Positions 1 to 12,179 are shown, counted from the stretch's first letter. The stretch is 64,000 bases of DNA from Adenanthera pavonina (GCA_026686845.1 JAIVEN010000006.1:36812501-36876500), one strand, 5' to 3'. The notes: generated by a model not told the origin, from the sequence alone. Numbers and translations are program-made.

Positions 1-1860
1 TAATAAAAATATGGAAAACAAAATGTAAATTCAAAGTACTAAATTGGCAAATCTGAACAAAGAAGTTGTAAAAACAGTGGAAAGTCATAGTAAAAATTTG
101 AAAAACAAATTGTAAATTTAGAGTAGAGAAATTATAAATTCTAGAAAAAAAATTGTAAAGTACAAATTTAAAAATTAAGTTACAAATTAAGAATAAGTAA
201 ATTAAAAAATCTAGAAAAAATGTTGTAAGCCATTTGTCTCGGTAAACATTGACTAGTCGCCCGCGACTGCTGACCCATTGCTAGTGACCGTTGACTGGCA
301 ATAGTAAAGGGAGAAATAAAACTTAAGGGTATTTTGATAATTTTATATTTTTTACATTTAATTTAAAAAAATTGATTTATTTTTATAATTAAATAAATAA
401 TATGTCTCATTTTGTAACAAAATTGAGATTCTAGTTCTGAATAATAATTTCCTGAAGATTTTTTTTTTGGTACGTTGACCCAATCTATCGTTGTTACTTT
501 TAGATTGTGCATATAAATCAATATATTAATATATAAAATATAATTAAAAATAAATTATCATTTATAAGTTATAAATAATATTTTATTTTTCAATTTCTAT
601 ATAAATGCACGTAGAAATGTATGGAGTTAATAATAAAAACTTATAAGTTCTATTGAAAAACACATAAATAATGTTAATCTTATGATGAGGTACAAAAAAT
701 CTATATATGTATTATATTCAATTCCAAATATAAGATATAAATGATTAATTTATATGAATTAAAAAATATGGTTTAAATTAAATGAGATTATTAAATTTGT
801 TAGAAATTTGAAATAGTTTCAAAAAATGCCTCTATTTAATGTTTAAAACTCATATAATGTGATTAATAAAAATTAATTGTATTTATTTAATGAAGGAAAA
901 AAAAACAAATAAATTCATCAGACTACACAAATTTATATCTTATATTTTGGATTAAAGAAAATATCTCAAATATATATCTTATATTTATGACAAGAAAAAA
1001 TATAAAAGTTATAGAAAACTTTATACGTTAAATAGTGTAATTTACTTTAAACTCTGGGCAAAACATGGTAACACAATCTATTCATTATTATTGTTTCTAT
1101 TTATTATAATAATAATAATAATAATACCCGAAAAAAAAATTGCCATACTGAGCACATGAGAATTCATGAATAAGTTGTCCAATGTAAATGCCTTCCTTGC
1201 CTGCCTGCCTACCATACCGAAATGTCTAGCTGTCCAAACGAGGACAATATGAACTCTCATTTTTTTAACCCGAAAAGGAAAAACTCATCATTCTAATTTG
1301 ATATTAAGACCCAATTAATCAGAACTAATCAGTCTTTGTAGTACTAATAATAGGACAAAATAGTTATTCAAATTAGGAAGCTTCTTCTATCAGCAACTCA
1401 TGCAAGTTGTTCCTTCCTCACATAATAATGGTATTTATACACCCCTCCTTCCCAATGCTTCATTCACAAGAGAAATTTATAGTGTCAAAAATAAACTAAA
1501 ATTAGATATAAGCTCTTTTTTTTTGTTATAGGTTTCTTAATAAAAATAATTTTGTGAAGACTTCATTGTAAAAAAATTGCCTTAATTTGATTTTAAAAAA
1601 AACTTAAAAGTTAATCATTACACTTGAAGAAAAAAAAGAGAGAGAGAGAAATAGCTTTCACAATTTGACAATGGCAAAATGCTTAGCTGGCAACCCAAAT
1701 CAACAGCCTAAAATTCACTAATTAAGAAAAAAAAAGAAAAAGGAATTGCTGACGTGGATTATACCATTGTCCACCCCCTTAAAGCTACAATCATTGGGCT
1801 TCCTTCTCTTACTCCTTGAACCCGTTTTCCTTCTGTGTGTGGTTCCGGGTTCCCCGCTAT
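1..1860. other. AT-rich intergenic DNA upstream of the DUF1677 gene
   Basis: No gene is visible. The first ~225 bases are a degenerate A/T repeat in which short units containing AAATTGTAAA-like cores recur; this resembles the repeat arms of the fold-back elements further right, so it may be the edge of a similar element cut by the window. A trinucleotide (ATA)n run lies at about 1105-1126 and three TGCC units near 1194-1210. A TGACGTGG motif (ACGT-type cis element) is at 1750-1757, shortly upstream of the transcribed region of the next gene. Confidence 0.5.
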
Positions 1861-1869
1861 TCATATAGT

Positions 1870-2661
1870 AATTGGTTTAGTGAGGATTCTGTGGAGGGGA
1901 AACAAAAAGCAATCTTTGTTTGCTCGCATTAGATTTGGGTTCCTTTTAAAGCTATCGATCGCCTTTTGAAAGCATATAAGAAAAGTTCCTTTAGTTCTTT
2001 GGAGGAGATAGAGAAGAGACAGCCCAGAGGGAATTTTCTTCTTTCGGGATTGAAGTTTACATGAAATGTTTTTCATGTCCGAGGGTCTATTTGCAGAGGA
2101 AGAAAATATCGAAGAAGGAGAGTGGGAGAAAGAGAGATAAGAAGGAGCAGAAACCCAGCAACCAGAAGTAGTCAGCGGAAGATAAAGACGCGATTTGATT
2201 TATTTGGATCCGTTTCTGCTGGTAATAATCATAAACCAACGAAATCTTCGTTCCTGATCTTGCTTATGAAGTTTCATGCTTTTCGTGATTTCCAGCGTTC
2301 AGAATCTGCCCCTTTTATGGATCCGAAAAGGGCCTTTGTTTCTTCATTGATCAGGACAGAAAATTGTTGTTGTTGATTGGTGAAGTGAATATTGGATTTT
2401 CTTCCTTTCTTTCGCTCGTCAACCCGTTTTCTTGGCAACCAAACAGAAAGACTTATTATTAATATTACAGAGTCATAAGCAGAAAGATGCTTACATTTCT
2501 TGAAAACTGTTTTTGCTTATCTGAAAATCATATTTATATTGCGTTTTCTTCTACTTTTTTTTTCTTGGCAACCAAACAAAAGACTTGTTACTATTCGTGT
2601 CTTTTACCGTAAGAGTACTGACTTTCCTGGTTTTTTTTTCTCATTACAGGGTGGTTGAGCA
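1870..2661 (+). promoter_or_regulatory. Probable 5' leader and leader intron of the DUF1677 gene
   Basis: The stretch before the start codon is less AT-rich and purine-rich at 2095-2170, like a plant 5' UTR. A pyrimidine tract followed by CATTACAG at 2642-2649 makes a strong 3' splice site 12 bases before the ATG at 2662, implying a leader intron. Possible donors are GGTAATAATC near 2220 and GGTGAAGTG near 2379; I cannot decide between them. An 84-codon open frame (2122-2376) lies in the upstream part and would act as an upstream ORF if retained in the mRNA. Confidence 0.45.
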
Positions 2662-3156
2662 ATGTCTGCAACTATAGTCAGCGATCCAATGGTTATGTCA
2701 AACCCAGAAACACAACCAGTGGCTAATAGTACCATACTAGTTTCTGCACAAACCGAAGTTGAATTCGCAATCTGTGATTGCTGTGGATTGACAGAAGAAT
2801 GCACCCCAGCTTACATAGAACGAATCAGAGAGCGATACTACGGAAAATGGGTTTGTGGGTTATGTGCAGAAGCTGTGAAAGATGAGATCTTAAGGTCTGA
2901 GAGGCTTATCAGTTCAGAGGAAGCCATGGCGAAGCACATGAACTTCTGCAAAAAGTTTAAGACTTCAGGTCCTCCTCCTAATCCAACAGTGCATTTGATC
3001 TCAGCCATGAGACAGATTCTTAGGAGGAGTTTGGATTCTCCGAGGAGGTTGAGATCCACACCTAGTAGTCCAACGAAGATGTCGGACACAGAAGTTCATA
3101 GTACTCCTGGGCTTACCAGGTCTGAAAGTTGCATCCCTAGTCTGTCTGCTACATGA
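2662..3156 (+). CDS. DUF1677 family protein
   Basis: Single-exon coding region for 164 residues. Residues ~34-100 carry the plant DUF1677 pattern: a cysteine cluster CDCCGLTEECT (Cys38, 40, 41, 47), then YIERIRERYYGKWVCGLCAEAVKDE (first half YIERIRERYYGKWV) with Cys65 and Cys68, and a further Cys96. The spacing suggests a small metal-binding fold, but the biochemical role of the family is unknown. The tail after residue 110 is basic and Ser/Pro/Thr-rich (RRSLDSPRRL, TPSSPTK) and probably disordered. The start at 2662 is the first in-frame Met after a convincing splice acceptor at 2649, and the length is normal for the family. A shorter open frame on the opposite strand (2838-3089) is a shadow. 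Confidence 0.88.
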   Translation: MSATIVSDPMVMSNPETQPVANSTILVSAQTEVEFAICDCCGLTEECTPAYIERIRERYYGKWVCGLCAEAVKDEILRSERLISSEEAMAKHMNFCKKFKTSGPPPNPTVHLISAMRQILRRSLDSPRRLRSTPSSPTKMSDTEVHSTPGLTRSESCIPSLSAT

Positions 3157-3317
3157 AGAGGCTAATGCAGAAAGAAGCATTTTATGGGCTGTTCATCGCT
3201 TAAGTGTTGTCTATATCTTTCTGAAAATGACACTCTCACTTTCCTAGAAACTGAGAGGATTCATATCAGTATATGGGATGGGGAGAACAAGTATAGGAAG
3301 CGACAATAAGGGGAAAC

Positions 3318-3350
3318 TGAACTTGAACTTGAACTTGAACTTGTACTTGA
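3318..3350 (+). repeat. (TGAACT)n hexanucleotide repeat in probable 3' UTR
   Basis: About five tandem TGAACT units, the last degenerate, lie 160 bases after the DUF1677 stop codon. They are probably in the 3' UTR of that gene. Confidence 0.8.
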
Positions 3351-3359
3351 TTTGGCTTA

Positions 3360-5400
3360 AAATGGAAGAGGGAAACAGGTATAAACATTTACAAAACTAA
3401 GGCATCAAAATAGATGTTCAATTGTAGTTATCAAGTGCAGTAACTTTCAGTCAGTTGTCATCAGAAGTTTCATATAATTTTCTCAGAAAATTTTGCTTCG
3501 CTCCTACCACTTTCCCCATTTCTTCTCTATTGACTTCTCTGGAACTATGTTTGAGAATTATAGGCTAGAACTTTATTACGTTATATGGAGTTCTGCATAA
3601 TCTTCAAAATGATCCTAAAATTGATCTAATCTGGTGTTTTATCAAAGCATCTCAGGTGTTAACTATAAGATTATTAATTAACTCATTTAAAAACATTATG
3701 ACGCCCGTCACAATTCAAGAACTCAATAAGGAATAAACTAATCCCTGATTATATTGGGTTGAAGAGAAAAGATGTTGAGCTAACTGAGTCTCAGCATAAA
3801 TCAGTAATCACTGGTGCAATAATGACGGACTGGTCTGTTTTACTGAATTTTCTTTTCACTTTGGTTGAGCACTGCAATAATGAAAGAGATGCAACGTTGA
3901 GAGAGAGAGAGAGAGATTTAGATTAATTTGATGTGTTTGCAGGGCATCCCCTGAAGTTGTTTTGTTGTTATAGGAAGTAAAAGACAAAGGGAAAAAGGAA
4001 TAAAAAGGTGGTTGGGACAATCATGTGATCTTGAAATGTTGAGAAACCTGGAACAGTGACTCTTAAAACTGATATGTACATTCTTAAAATATAGAGAAGG
4101 AAGCGTAAATCACGGCGGTTGCCATGTATGACAAATAATGAAGCTAGGCTAGTTGTGTACAGCGACTAGTTTGGTAGATGCAGCAGATGTTCACCTGGTG
4201 GTGATAATTGGTATATTAAATAAGTAAAAAGATAACTGGTATATTCAATTAAGAGATTTTATTAGTTTAGCTAGTGATTTTAAATTTGAATCTTAGAATA
4301 GAGCGATGTGGAATGCTTGGTAATAGACCTTATAACCTAAAAAAATTTTATTGATTTGGTTCGAATTAGTCTAAAACTCAATAAATTCGTAAAAGTGAAA
4401 TAGAGGAGACATATTGTTGGATGGAGACATGACTTAGAAACAAAATAATAATGGAGGCTAAAAATGGCACAAAGAGGGGGGCCATCCAACATGATCGTGC
4501 CCTCTGAATCTGAAATAGTAAGTGGTTGGAGAGTCTCATGTCGTCCACATGACATCCTCTGGGATTTCCATTCAAGCTTTGTTTCAGATCTCTCTCTTTC
4601 TTCATAGCCGAGTGTCATGACAACTCAGATATGTGCCATCCCAGTTTTCCATTTATTGATATGCCGCCTTTCTTACCCTTTAATATTTTCCCCTCCTTTA
4701 ATTTCTTACCATACACACACATACAAAAGTCATTCCCTTGCTTTTCATTATAGTACGTTCTATTCTTGTAATATATATAATAAAACATAAGAATATTTTA
4801 GCCACTTGATCATAGTTCAGGTATAGTAACCAAGACAAGATTTAAATAGTTCACCAGCTTGAATGAATGCAAATTGAGCTAGTTAACGTTGCTAGATGCA
4901 TAGTAATAAAGTAAAACAAAATATCAATCCCATTATATATATATATATATATATAAGAACACAATTTTAATTTATTTTATTTTCTGAATAGGAAAGTTGG
5001 AGTTTAGCTTCTTAATTACTTATCAGGGGTGAGAAAGGGGAGGATGTTTCCCATGTAGGTCAGGTCCATTGCCATAGGACTCAAGTTCCTTGCATTTTAA
5101 AACTACGTTGAACTAAACATGTTTTTGACAGAGTCATACTAAAATACACTGCTTGAATCCGTCGTAGTATTGAGCATGCTTCCAATAATGCTTTGCAATG
5201 TAAATAAAATAATATGGTATAAAACTATACATATGTGTGTATATAAACTAATAGACATACCATTTATAATTCTGTATTTAAAATTAATTAGTTTGATTAG
5301 CTTGATCATGATTTGACTACCATCTATATATCTTTTGAATTGCGAATCACTTTTCTTTGAAAAATAAAATCATCAATGAATTTAATTTTTCTTTTGAAAA
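3360..5400. other. Intergenic DNA with simple repeats only
   Basis: I see no gene. A (GA)9 run sits at 3899-3916 and a (TA)11 run at about 4934-4955. The open frames on the minus strand around 4337-4618 have no family features and no coding-like composition. Confidence 0.5.
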
Positions 5401-5406
5401 TATTAA

Positions 5407-5860
5407 GAGCTCATTTGGCTACGAGAGTAAACTGATATAATGTGATGTAAAAGTTTTTTTTACATTATCTTTTCTGTATTTGGTTGTCTTACCGGCGACT
5501 CATCGCTTAATTAGTGAGACCATTTGGCTATTACCATAAATTATACAATCTCCTTTACTCAAAAAACCTAGTGAACCTTCTTTCATTCATGTAATCCAAG
5601 CAAAATGACAACATTGCCCTCATCTCCTCTAGCCTTTCTTCAAACACCAACCTTTGAAATCTTCCTCTTCTCTCGGCCACCACCCTCTATGGTTCTGCCA
5701 CCATCTGTTAAGGGACATTTTAGTCTTTTTATTGTTATTTTTATTTAATTCAAAAATAAAAAAAAAATTGGCTTACATGGCTTACAAATTAAAATTAGAC
5801 AATAGATATTACATTACATTTCTTCATATCAATTTTACAAGTAACCACATGGGCCCTAAA
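5407..5860. mobile_element. Candidate short TIR element (non-autonomous)
   Basis: The left end beginning GAGCTCATTTGGCTAC matches the reverse complement of the right end (GGGCCCATGTGGTTAC) at 12 of 16 positions, and similarity continues inwards through TAAACTGATAT / TAAAATTGATAT. No coding capacity and no clear target duplication. Superfamily not determined. Confidence 0.35.
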
Positions 5861-5999
5861 TTTACAAAAACATGTTACCATGTAAATAGTGCACACATCC
5901 CACAAAAGTATATAATTCTGTGGAAAATATAATAGGAATTATTTTCGGAGTGTTGTTCTTATGGTAATTAAGTGAAACTGGTGAATTTCTTTTTAAGAA

Positions 6000-6110
6000 G
6001 ACCGCGCCATGTATAATCATTTTAAATACGTCTTTATCTAGATTCGAACTCATGACATCTTACTCTCAATGCCCTTATATTCACGCTTTTGCCAATTAAA
6101 CTAAAATGTA
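6000..6110 (-). mobile_element. tRNA-derived SINE-like fragment
   Basis: Read on the minus strand, a box-A-like segment (TAGTTTAATTGGCAAAAGCG) is followed about 35 bases later by a box-B-like GAGTTCGAATCTAG, the internal RNA polymerase III promoter layout of tRNA-derived SINEs. It does not fold as an intact tRNA, so I do not call a tRNA gene. The SINE body would extend towards lower coordinates, but its 3' end is unclear. Confidence 0.4.
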
Positions 6111-6429
6111 TTTATAGTCTTTATATGAAATATGAAATACATATTATTTATCTACACACTAATACACACATATATTTATAAGTTAAAAAATACAAATATA
6201 TTATATTTTCAATTACTAATATTATAAAATACTTTATATTTTGAATTTTGTAATAAATGAATTTTCAGTTTCATTTTTTGCCAACAAGTTATAAAAATTA
6301 ATTTATCTATTTTTATTAATTGAAAATAATCATCTGATAGAAATAATTTTATAACTTAATTATTAAAAAAATTTACTTTATTAAAATTAAATTTTTAATA
6401 AAATAATTTTAATTTATTAAATTTAATTT

Positions 6430-6675
6430 TAAAAAAATTTCGCGAGAGATTTGTCCGTCGCTAGATTTCTCGCTATTCATAATAATTTAGTGAGGAATAA
6501 AAAATATATCACTAATTCTTCACTATTTGTATTAATTTAATGAGAAAGAAAAAATTTCTCATTAATTTTCTCGATAAACTTAACAATGACTACAAATTTA
6601 TAATTTCTCACTATTTAGATCATTTAGCGAGGAATGAGCGATCTCTCACTAAATTTTATTTTTTTAGTAGTGAAC
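6430..6675. mobile_element. CACTA-like terminal remnant with subterminal repeats
   Basis: Several degenerate copies of a motif like CTCGCTAAAT / TTTAGTGAGGAAT occur in both orientations (CGTCGCTAGATTTCTCGC, TTTAGCGAGGAATGAGCG), and the block ends in TTTTTTTAGTAGTG, resembling the TAGTG terminus of CACTA elements. Subterminal repeat clusters next to a TAGTG end are typical of that superfamily. No opposite CACTA end and no transposase are visible, so this is at most a relic. Confidence 0.35.
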
Positions 6676-6893
6676 TACCTATAGTTGTTTTTGATTCCTT
6701 GTGCTAATGCAGAATGAGATTCTCACTCCAAATGATAATTCTCTATCTCTCTCCTTTTTTTTTTTGGGGTTCAACTACATTAGTGCCATCTTATCAAGGG
6801 GAGCACTAGTCTGGCTTAGACGTTAAATACTCCATAATCATACGCTTAAAAAACGGACACAACAAAATTGAGGAGTGTATAACTTGCTTTTTT

Positions 6894-7069
6894 AGGATAA
6901 TTAGGTTTTAGGACCAAAAAATAAACATATTTGATTTTTGGTATAAAGTTAATTTTTTTGGGGTGAAAATCAACATTTTTTAACCTAAAATCGATTTTTT
7001 TCAGAAAAAATAAATTTAGTAAAAAAACCAAATATCTTTTCTTTTTTATCTCAAAACCCAGTTATCCCT
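6894..7069. repeat. Imperfect palindrome (small fold-back element)
   Basis: The arm starting GGATAATTAGGTTTTAGG at 6894 pairs with the reverse complement of the arm ending near 7069 (GGGATAACTGGGTTTTGAG), and similarity continues almost to the centre near 6985. It has no coding potential. The GGATAA-type ends and the near-complete inverted symmetry resemble the larger fold-back elements in this window. Confidence 0.6.
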
Positions 7070-8965
7070 TTCTTTTTAATCTCATTTGAGCTGCATTAAT
7101 AATAAAGTCAAACAGTTACTACGAAAAATGCAAACCATGCAAGTTTCTTGAGGAAGGGGAGAGCAGGGTTTTGATTATTTCATTTATATATTTTGAGCCA
7201 ATAAACTATAAAGACTTAAAATTCGAACGAAAGTGTACTTGCAATGATATAAATCTTTGTCAAGAGAAATCAATTGATAACGCAATCATATCTGAAGGAC
7301 GAAGATAAAGATTTCTTTTAATAAATTATCATATCAGAGATAAACCATCGATGAAATTCTACGCAAATTACGTCGTTTTTTTTTTTAATGGAAAACTACG
7401 TTCTTGTCATTGTATGTGTGTGAGAGAGATAGATTGTCGAAGCGAAGCATATACCCAAATACATGGGAGAACGAAAATTAAAATTAGACTACATGGGTCA
7501 CTTCATGATATATGCAAGAGATCTGGGTTGTCCACTTTGGCTTGTCAACTTGCTTAACACCAACTAAAAATTTACTTTATAGTAGTAGTCCTATTTAAAA
7601 AAATTATTCAAAATATAAGTCATATTTAATAATTTTTAAAATATTAAATTTATTTTTTTTTTATTTTACTTTTGTTTGCAATGAATTTTGAGAGAAATAG
7701 TAAATAACATAAGAATTATACAGACTTTGAATCTAATGTATTAAATATAAATAATATTAAAAAATAATATCTTTTTCAAAAATTTATTTAGCAAAATTAT
7801 TTTCTTTAATTCATGTGTAATTAATTAAATTGAACTTGTCCAAAATATTTTGGACATGAATTATTGAGAAAATTCTTGAAAATAATGGATGATTGGTTTA
7901 TATATATTTTATCCAATTCATATTATAAGAGTTCTAGAAGAACTCTTATTTGATCCAAAATATAAGAGATTATGTGATTTTTAGTAGAAATTTATTTTTT
8001 TATCTCTATTGAGTATCATCTCATAAGTTAAAAAAAAATAGAGAAGTATAAATTTTTAAAATAATTTTGATTAATAACTAATAAAGATAAAATTAAAAAT
8101 GTTGTGTAACTAATTATCTCAATAAATATTAAATAGTTAGAAATCTCAAATAACATATAAAACGGGTGGAGTAGTTGTCTTGATTGATGGAGTGGAGGAA
8201 CAAGAAAGGGCTGGATAATATCACCAGCGAGGATGATAGGTAATATAATACCAGAAATTTAACTGTCTTTTTCTTTCAGATTAAACCAGCCCAACAAGCC
8301 ACCCCACCTAGTCTTCCACCAATCCTAGGGTTCGTGTTTGTGTTTCCCTTCCCTACATGCAGAGTGGTTTCACCCAATTTCTGCGTTCTATACAACAATA
8401 ACGGCGCCTTTCTCCATGTGATTCTCGAGGGACCAATCATGATTAGTGAATGTGATGTAGTCTAATTAATTAAAAGTGGGTTAAATTAGCCTCATACCAT
8501 TCGTTATTTTGTCTTATTCCGAAATGTTATTTATTTATTTAATTTTTTAAATCCAAGTGGAACAATTATTGAGGTTATATTATATTTTATTTTGTTCAAA
8601 ATATAAGTTTCATTTGATAATTTTTAAAGCATTAATTTTTTTATTTTATCCTTTTTTATAATGAAATGTAAGAAAAATAATAAATTTTAAATATAATATA
8701 TTAAATAATAAGAGTATTATTTAAAAATAATATATTTTTTATAAATTTAATGAGTAAAAATATTTTAAAAAGCTAACACCGTTAGAATAAGATTAATGAG
8801 TAGGACGAAGATGTGTTAAAAAGTAAACGTGTCAAATACTAATTCAAGAATAGCACAAACTACACATAAACAACTGGATATAAGTTTTTACTTTATCCAT
8901 TTATTGATGTTGTAAAGAAAGATCAGGGATTTTATGGTCAAAGATTGGGGGTTTCCCCGCATCAT

Positions 8966-9006
<41 letters not shown>

Positions 9007-9700
9007 CAATGAGGCTATCATGGCTATTGACCGAATGACGAAATATGCTCACCAAGTTTATAATGATTTTTCCTGTTTTAATTCTCCCCCACTGGTTGTC
9101 TTCCCATTTTACTCTTTAGATATTGAACGTTTGCTCTCTAATGTAATAAGCTAACTTTAGTCCCTTGTTTCTTGGACTTTCTTTCTTTTTCTTTTTTCTC
9201 TTTTGCGAAAATCAAAGATGGGAAAACCCAATATTGTTTATTGAAACTTTTGATATAAAAAGAAATTATACCATAACTATTGAGAAGATTGTTTCTTTGT
9301 ATAAGTTTTTCTAGAATTATGATTACATTTTTTTAAATAATTGAAATTTTCATTTAAATTTTTGGAGTTTTTTCTTTAAAAAATACTGAGCTGAAATTCA
9401 ATTTGGTTAGATCTATTAAACCAATCAACACCCCAACACTCATTTTAAATTAAACAAAAAAATGAATTTATGTCAGAGAAATTAAAGTTACCCGAAACAA
9501 AGGCTGAAGTTTGGCATTTCATATGGAGAAATGAGAATTACACCCTAGCAGGACCTTTATTTAAAAAAAAAAGAGTTAATTTTGAGACTGATTTTGGTCA
9601 GATTTACTCTTTTTTTTTAATAAAAGTTTTAGTTATAACTTAAAAGTTATAACAAATTCATTAACTTCTACTTTTACAAACTTATAAGATGCCGATTTTT
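7070..9700. other. AT-rich intergenic DNA with a dispersed repeat pair
   Basis: No gene recognised. Segments at about 7605-7805 and 8593-8765 are related direct copies (both start TTCAAAATATAAGT followed by a matching AT-rich body with TTTGATAATTTTTAAA-like text), probably remnants of one MITE family. A moderately GC-rich unannotated stretch lies at 8160-8470. The open frame around 8945-9154 is produced by the TA microsatellite. Confidence 0.45.
8969..9002. repeat. (TA)17 microsatellite
   Basis: Perfect dinucleotide run of 34 bases. Confidence 0.95.
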
Positions 9701-9713
9701 ACTTTTCCCCATT

Positions 9714-11328
9714 GGAAAAACTACATATTCATGCAAGCCAAGCCTCGAAAAAAATTTTCAGGTTCATGTGTAAGGGAAAATTGAGTGAAAGACCATTCCA
9801 CTTTTTCATGATTTACAATCCAAACATAAAAATTTTCAAGAAATACATGAAATTTTTTAAAAGAAGCTTGAAAATTTCTAACCCAAACTTAAAAATTTCT
9901 ATTAGAGATATGAAAATTTTGTATTTGATGATTTACAACCCAAATATAAAAATTTTCAAGATAAGGATGAAAATTTTCAAGAGGGACATAAAACTTTTTG
10001 AGTTAAAAATTTTCCAACCAAAATTTGAAAATTTTCAACATAAACTTAAAGAATTTATTAGTATCAGAAAATTTTTAAGTAACTCTTGGAAATTTTCATA
10101 TCAGTATTTTAAATTATATAATAAAAAATTTTCATCTCCCTCTTGGAATTGGAATTGAATTTCAGGGCATCGTTTCTCTCCACTGCGGAGTTTTTTTCTC
10201 TACACCTAAATGGCACCGTTTCACTTTTTTCTTAAAAAAAAATTCCTAAACACTTCAATTTATGAAAATTCCCATGGTAACACACTAAAATCTGAACATG
10301 TACTCCCAATGGCTTGCCATCACCTCGCATGAGCATCCCATATGACCTACTAGGAACTTATCAGGCTCCATATTACTAGGTTACCCTAAGTCTGTGGGAG
10401 CTGAAACTATAGAACCAACCAATAAGGGGAAGGCTTGACCAACAACCTATTATTCAAGATTCAATTTGGTTATCTGCTAGGAATCAAGATTAGATTGATC
10501 AGGGATGATTTGACAGAGGGAGAGACCAAACAAGCCGAAGAGAGGGAGAGATAATAAGTAGAAGAACAAAGAAAGTGAAGAAAACCAGAAAGCGAGAGAA
10601 TCTGAACTAAATGGGATGAAAGATGAAACAGAATTTGAGAGAGGAGAACAACGAAGGGGGAATTGAAGATGGAGAGACAAGATGAAAAGAGGAATTAAGA
10701 GATCGAGTACCAAAAAGTCAGAGGCAGAGAGCAAAGAATAAGCGAACAGAGAAAGGAGCAAGAAATTGAGAACGAAGGTGAGACCGTGGGAGAGCGCATC
10801 GAAGTGTCTAACTGTGAAACAGTGCCGTTAGGATGCAATGGAGGTGCAAAGGAGAAACAGAAACTCTGCACTAGAAAGAAACGTTGCCCAAATTGGGCAA
10901 GTTTTGGTAGGAAAATTTTCAATACAAAAATTTTCATATGCCTTTTAAAACTTTTCATGTGTTTTGCCCTTGGAAATTTTCATGTCACTCTTGGAAATTT
11001 TTAAACTTGAGTTGGAAAATTTTTAATTCAGAAAATTTTATATCTCCATTGGAAATTTTTAGGTATATTTGGAAAATTTTCATGTTTGGGTTGTAAATAA
11101 TTAAACATAAAATTTTCATGTCTCTAATGGAAGTTTTGAAGTTTGAATTGGAATTTTTTCAACTTAGAAAATTTCAAGTTCCTCTTAGAAAATTTCATAT
11201 ATCTCTTAAAAATTTTTACATGGCTTGCATGAATTGTAAATCATGACAAGGTGGAATAATTCTTCACTATAATTATTTTCCTGAAATGTAAAAATTTTTC
11301 ATGGCTTACATGAATGTATAATTTTCCT
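9714..11328. mobile_element. Mutator-like fold-back element, 1.6 kb, repeat-built arms
   Basis: The ends are inverted copies: left GGAAAAACTACATATTCATG and right (reverse complement) GGAAAATTATACATTCATG. The flanks TTCCCCATT (9705-9713) and TTCGCCATT (11329-11337) match at 8 of 9 positions, as expected for the 9-bp target duplication of Mutator-like elements. Each arm (about 9714-10230 and 10800-11328) is largely a degenerate tandem array of ~20-30-bp units centred on AAAATTTTC / GAAAATTTT. A non-inverted core of about 560 bp lies between them. No transposase is encoded. The 148-codon K/F/I-rich open frame at 9712-10158 is only the repeat array being read through. Confidence 0.7.
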
Positions 11329-11370
11329 TTCGCCATTTCACAAGTGGGCATTATATTCTTGTAGTTAAGG

Positions 11371-12121
11371 ATGTTTATAGGTTTGTGATGAAAGATCCAA
11401 GCGGAATTCGTCCGATTAAACCTCCAATAACTTGGAATGAACTATGAATCGTGCTAGAATCAAATAGGGCACACGAAACAACAAGAAAACACAAGATAGA
11501 TGAACACGTTAAACTAGAAAAAATAGGATAATAAATATGGATGAAAATTCAAAAAATAAGCAAGGAAAATATGTTGGTCAATGGGATAAGACCCTAAGAA
11601 AACATGTCTCTTAGAACATTAGCCTTGGGACACCACTAAGAAAAATCACTCCTTTGATAAGTCTAAGAATTATCTCAAGAACACAAGGGATACAAGAGAA
11701 AAACTCACAAGAAAATAACATAAGTTCTAAAAATTCATTCTTATTAATATGTATATATCCAAAGTACATAAGTGGCTTCTTATATAAAGGAATAAGGTAA
11801 CCAAAATCCTAGGTTAAAATAAAAAAATGAAAATTACAATAAAAGTAAAGAAAATAATTAGATCTAATCCTAAAGAAGGCACCACAATCTAAATAAAAAA
11901 GGAAACAAAATATTCTTGCAAATCACTCCTAAAGGTGGCACCTTTTTGCTGAAAAGAAAAGAAAATCCTAGATTCTAATATTTGAAAATTAGGAAACAAT
12001 TAAATCTTAATATCCAAGACAATCTTTGACCATATGCCTTATTTTGAAAATTAAATAATAAAAAAAATTCTAAATAAAATAGAATAAAAAATATTCTTTT
12101 TTAGTTGATCACATGATTGAC
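11371..12121 (-). mobile_element. Possible solo LTR or LTR fragment
   Basis: Read on the minus strand the block starts TGTCAATCATGTG and ends CCTATAAACA, so it is bounded by TG...CA, and contains a TTATATAAG TATA-like box near its middle followed by a T-rich transcribed-like stretch. Those are LTR traits. No 5-bp target duplication, primer-binding site or second LTR is visible, so the call is tentative. Confidence 0.3.
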
Positions 12122-12179
12122 ACATAATCACTTAAGTAATCTCCTCTAAGTGGGCTCTCTTTGGGCTTGGATCTGTAAC

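Noticed and set aside
6000..6110. An intact tRNA gene
   Set aside because: Only box A and box B resemblance; the acceptor stem and anticodon arm do not pair.
9712..10158. 148-codon open frame rich in K, F, I and N
   Set aside because: It lies entirely in the repeat arm of a fold-back element; the periodic residues mirror the DNA repeat.
10477..10958. Minus-strand frames with hydrophobic L/F/S-rich translation
   Set aside because: Produced by purine-rich + strand DNA; no motifs, no start context and no homology I recognise.
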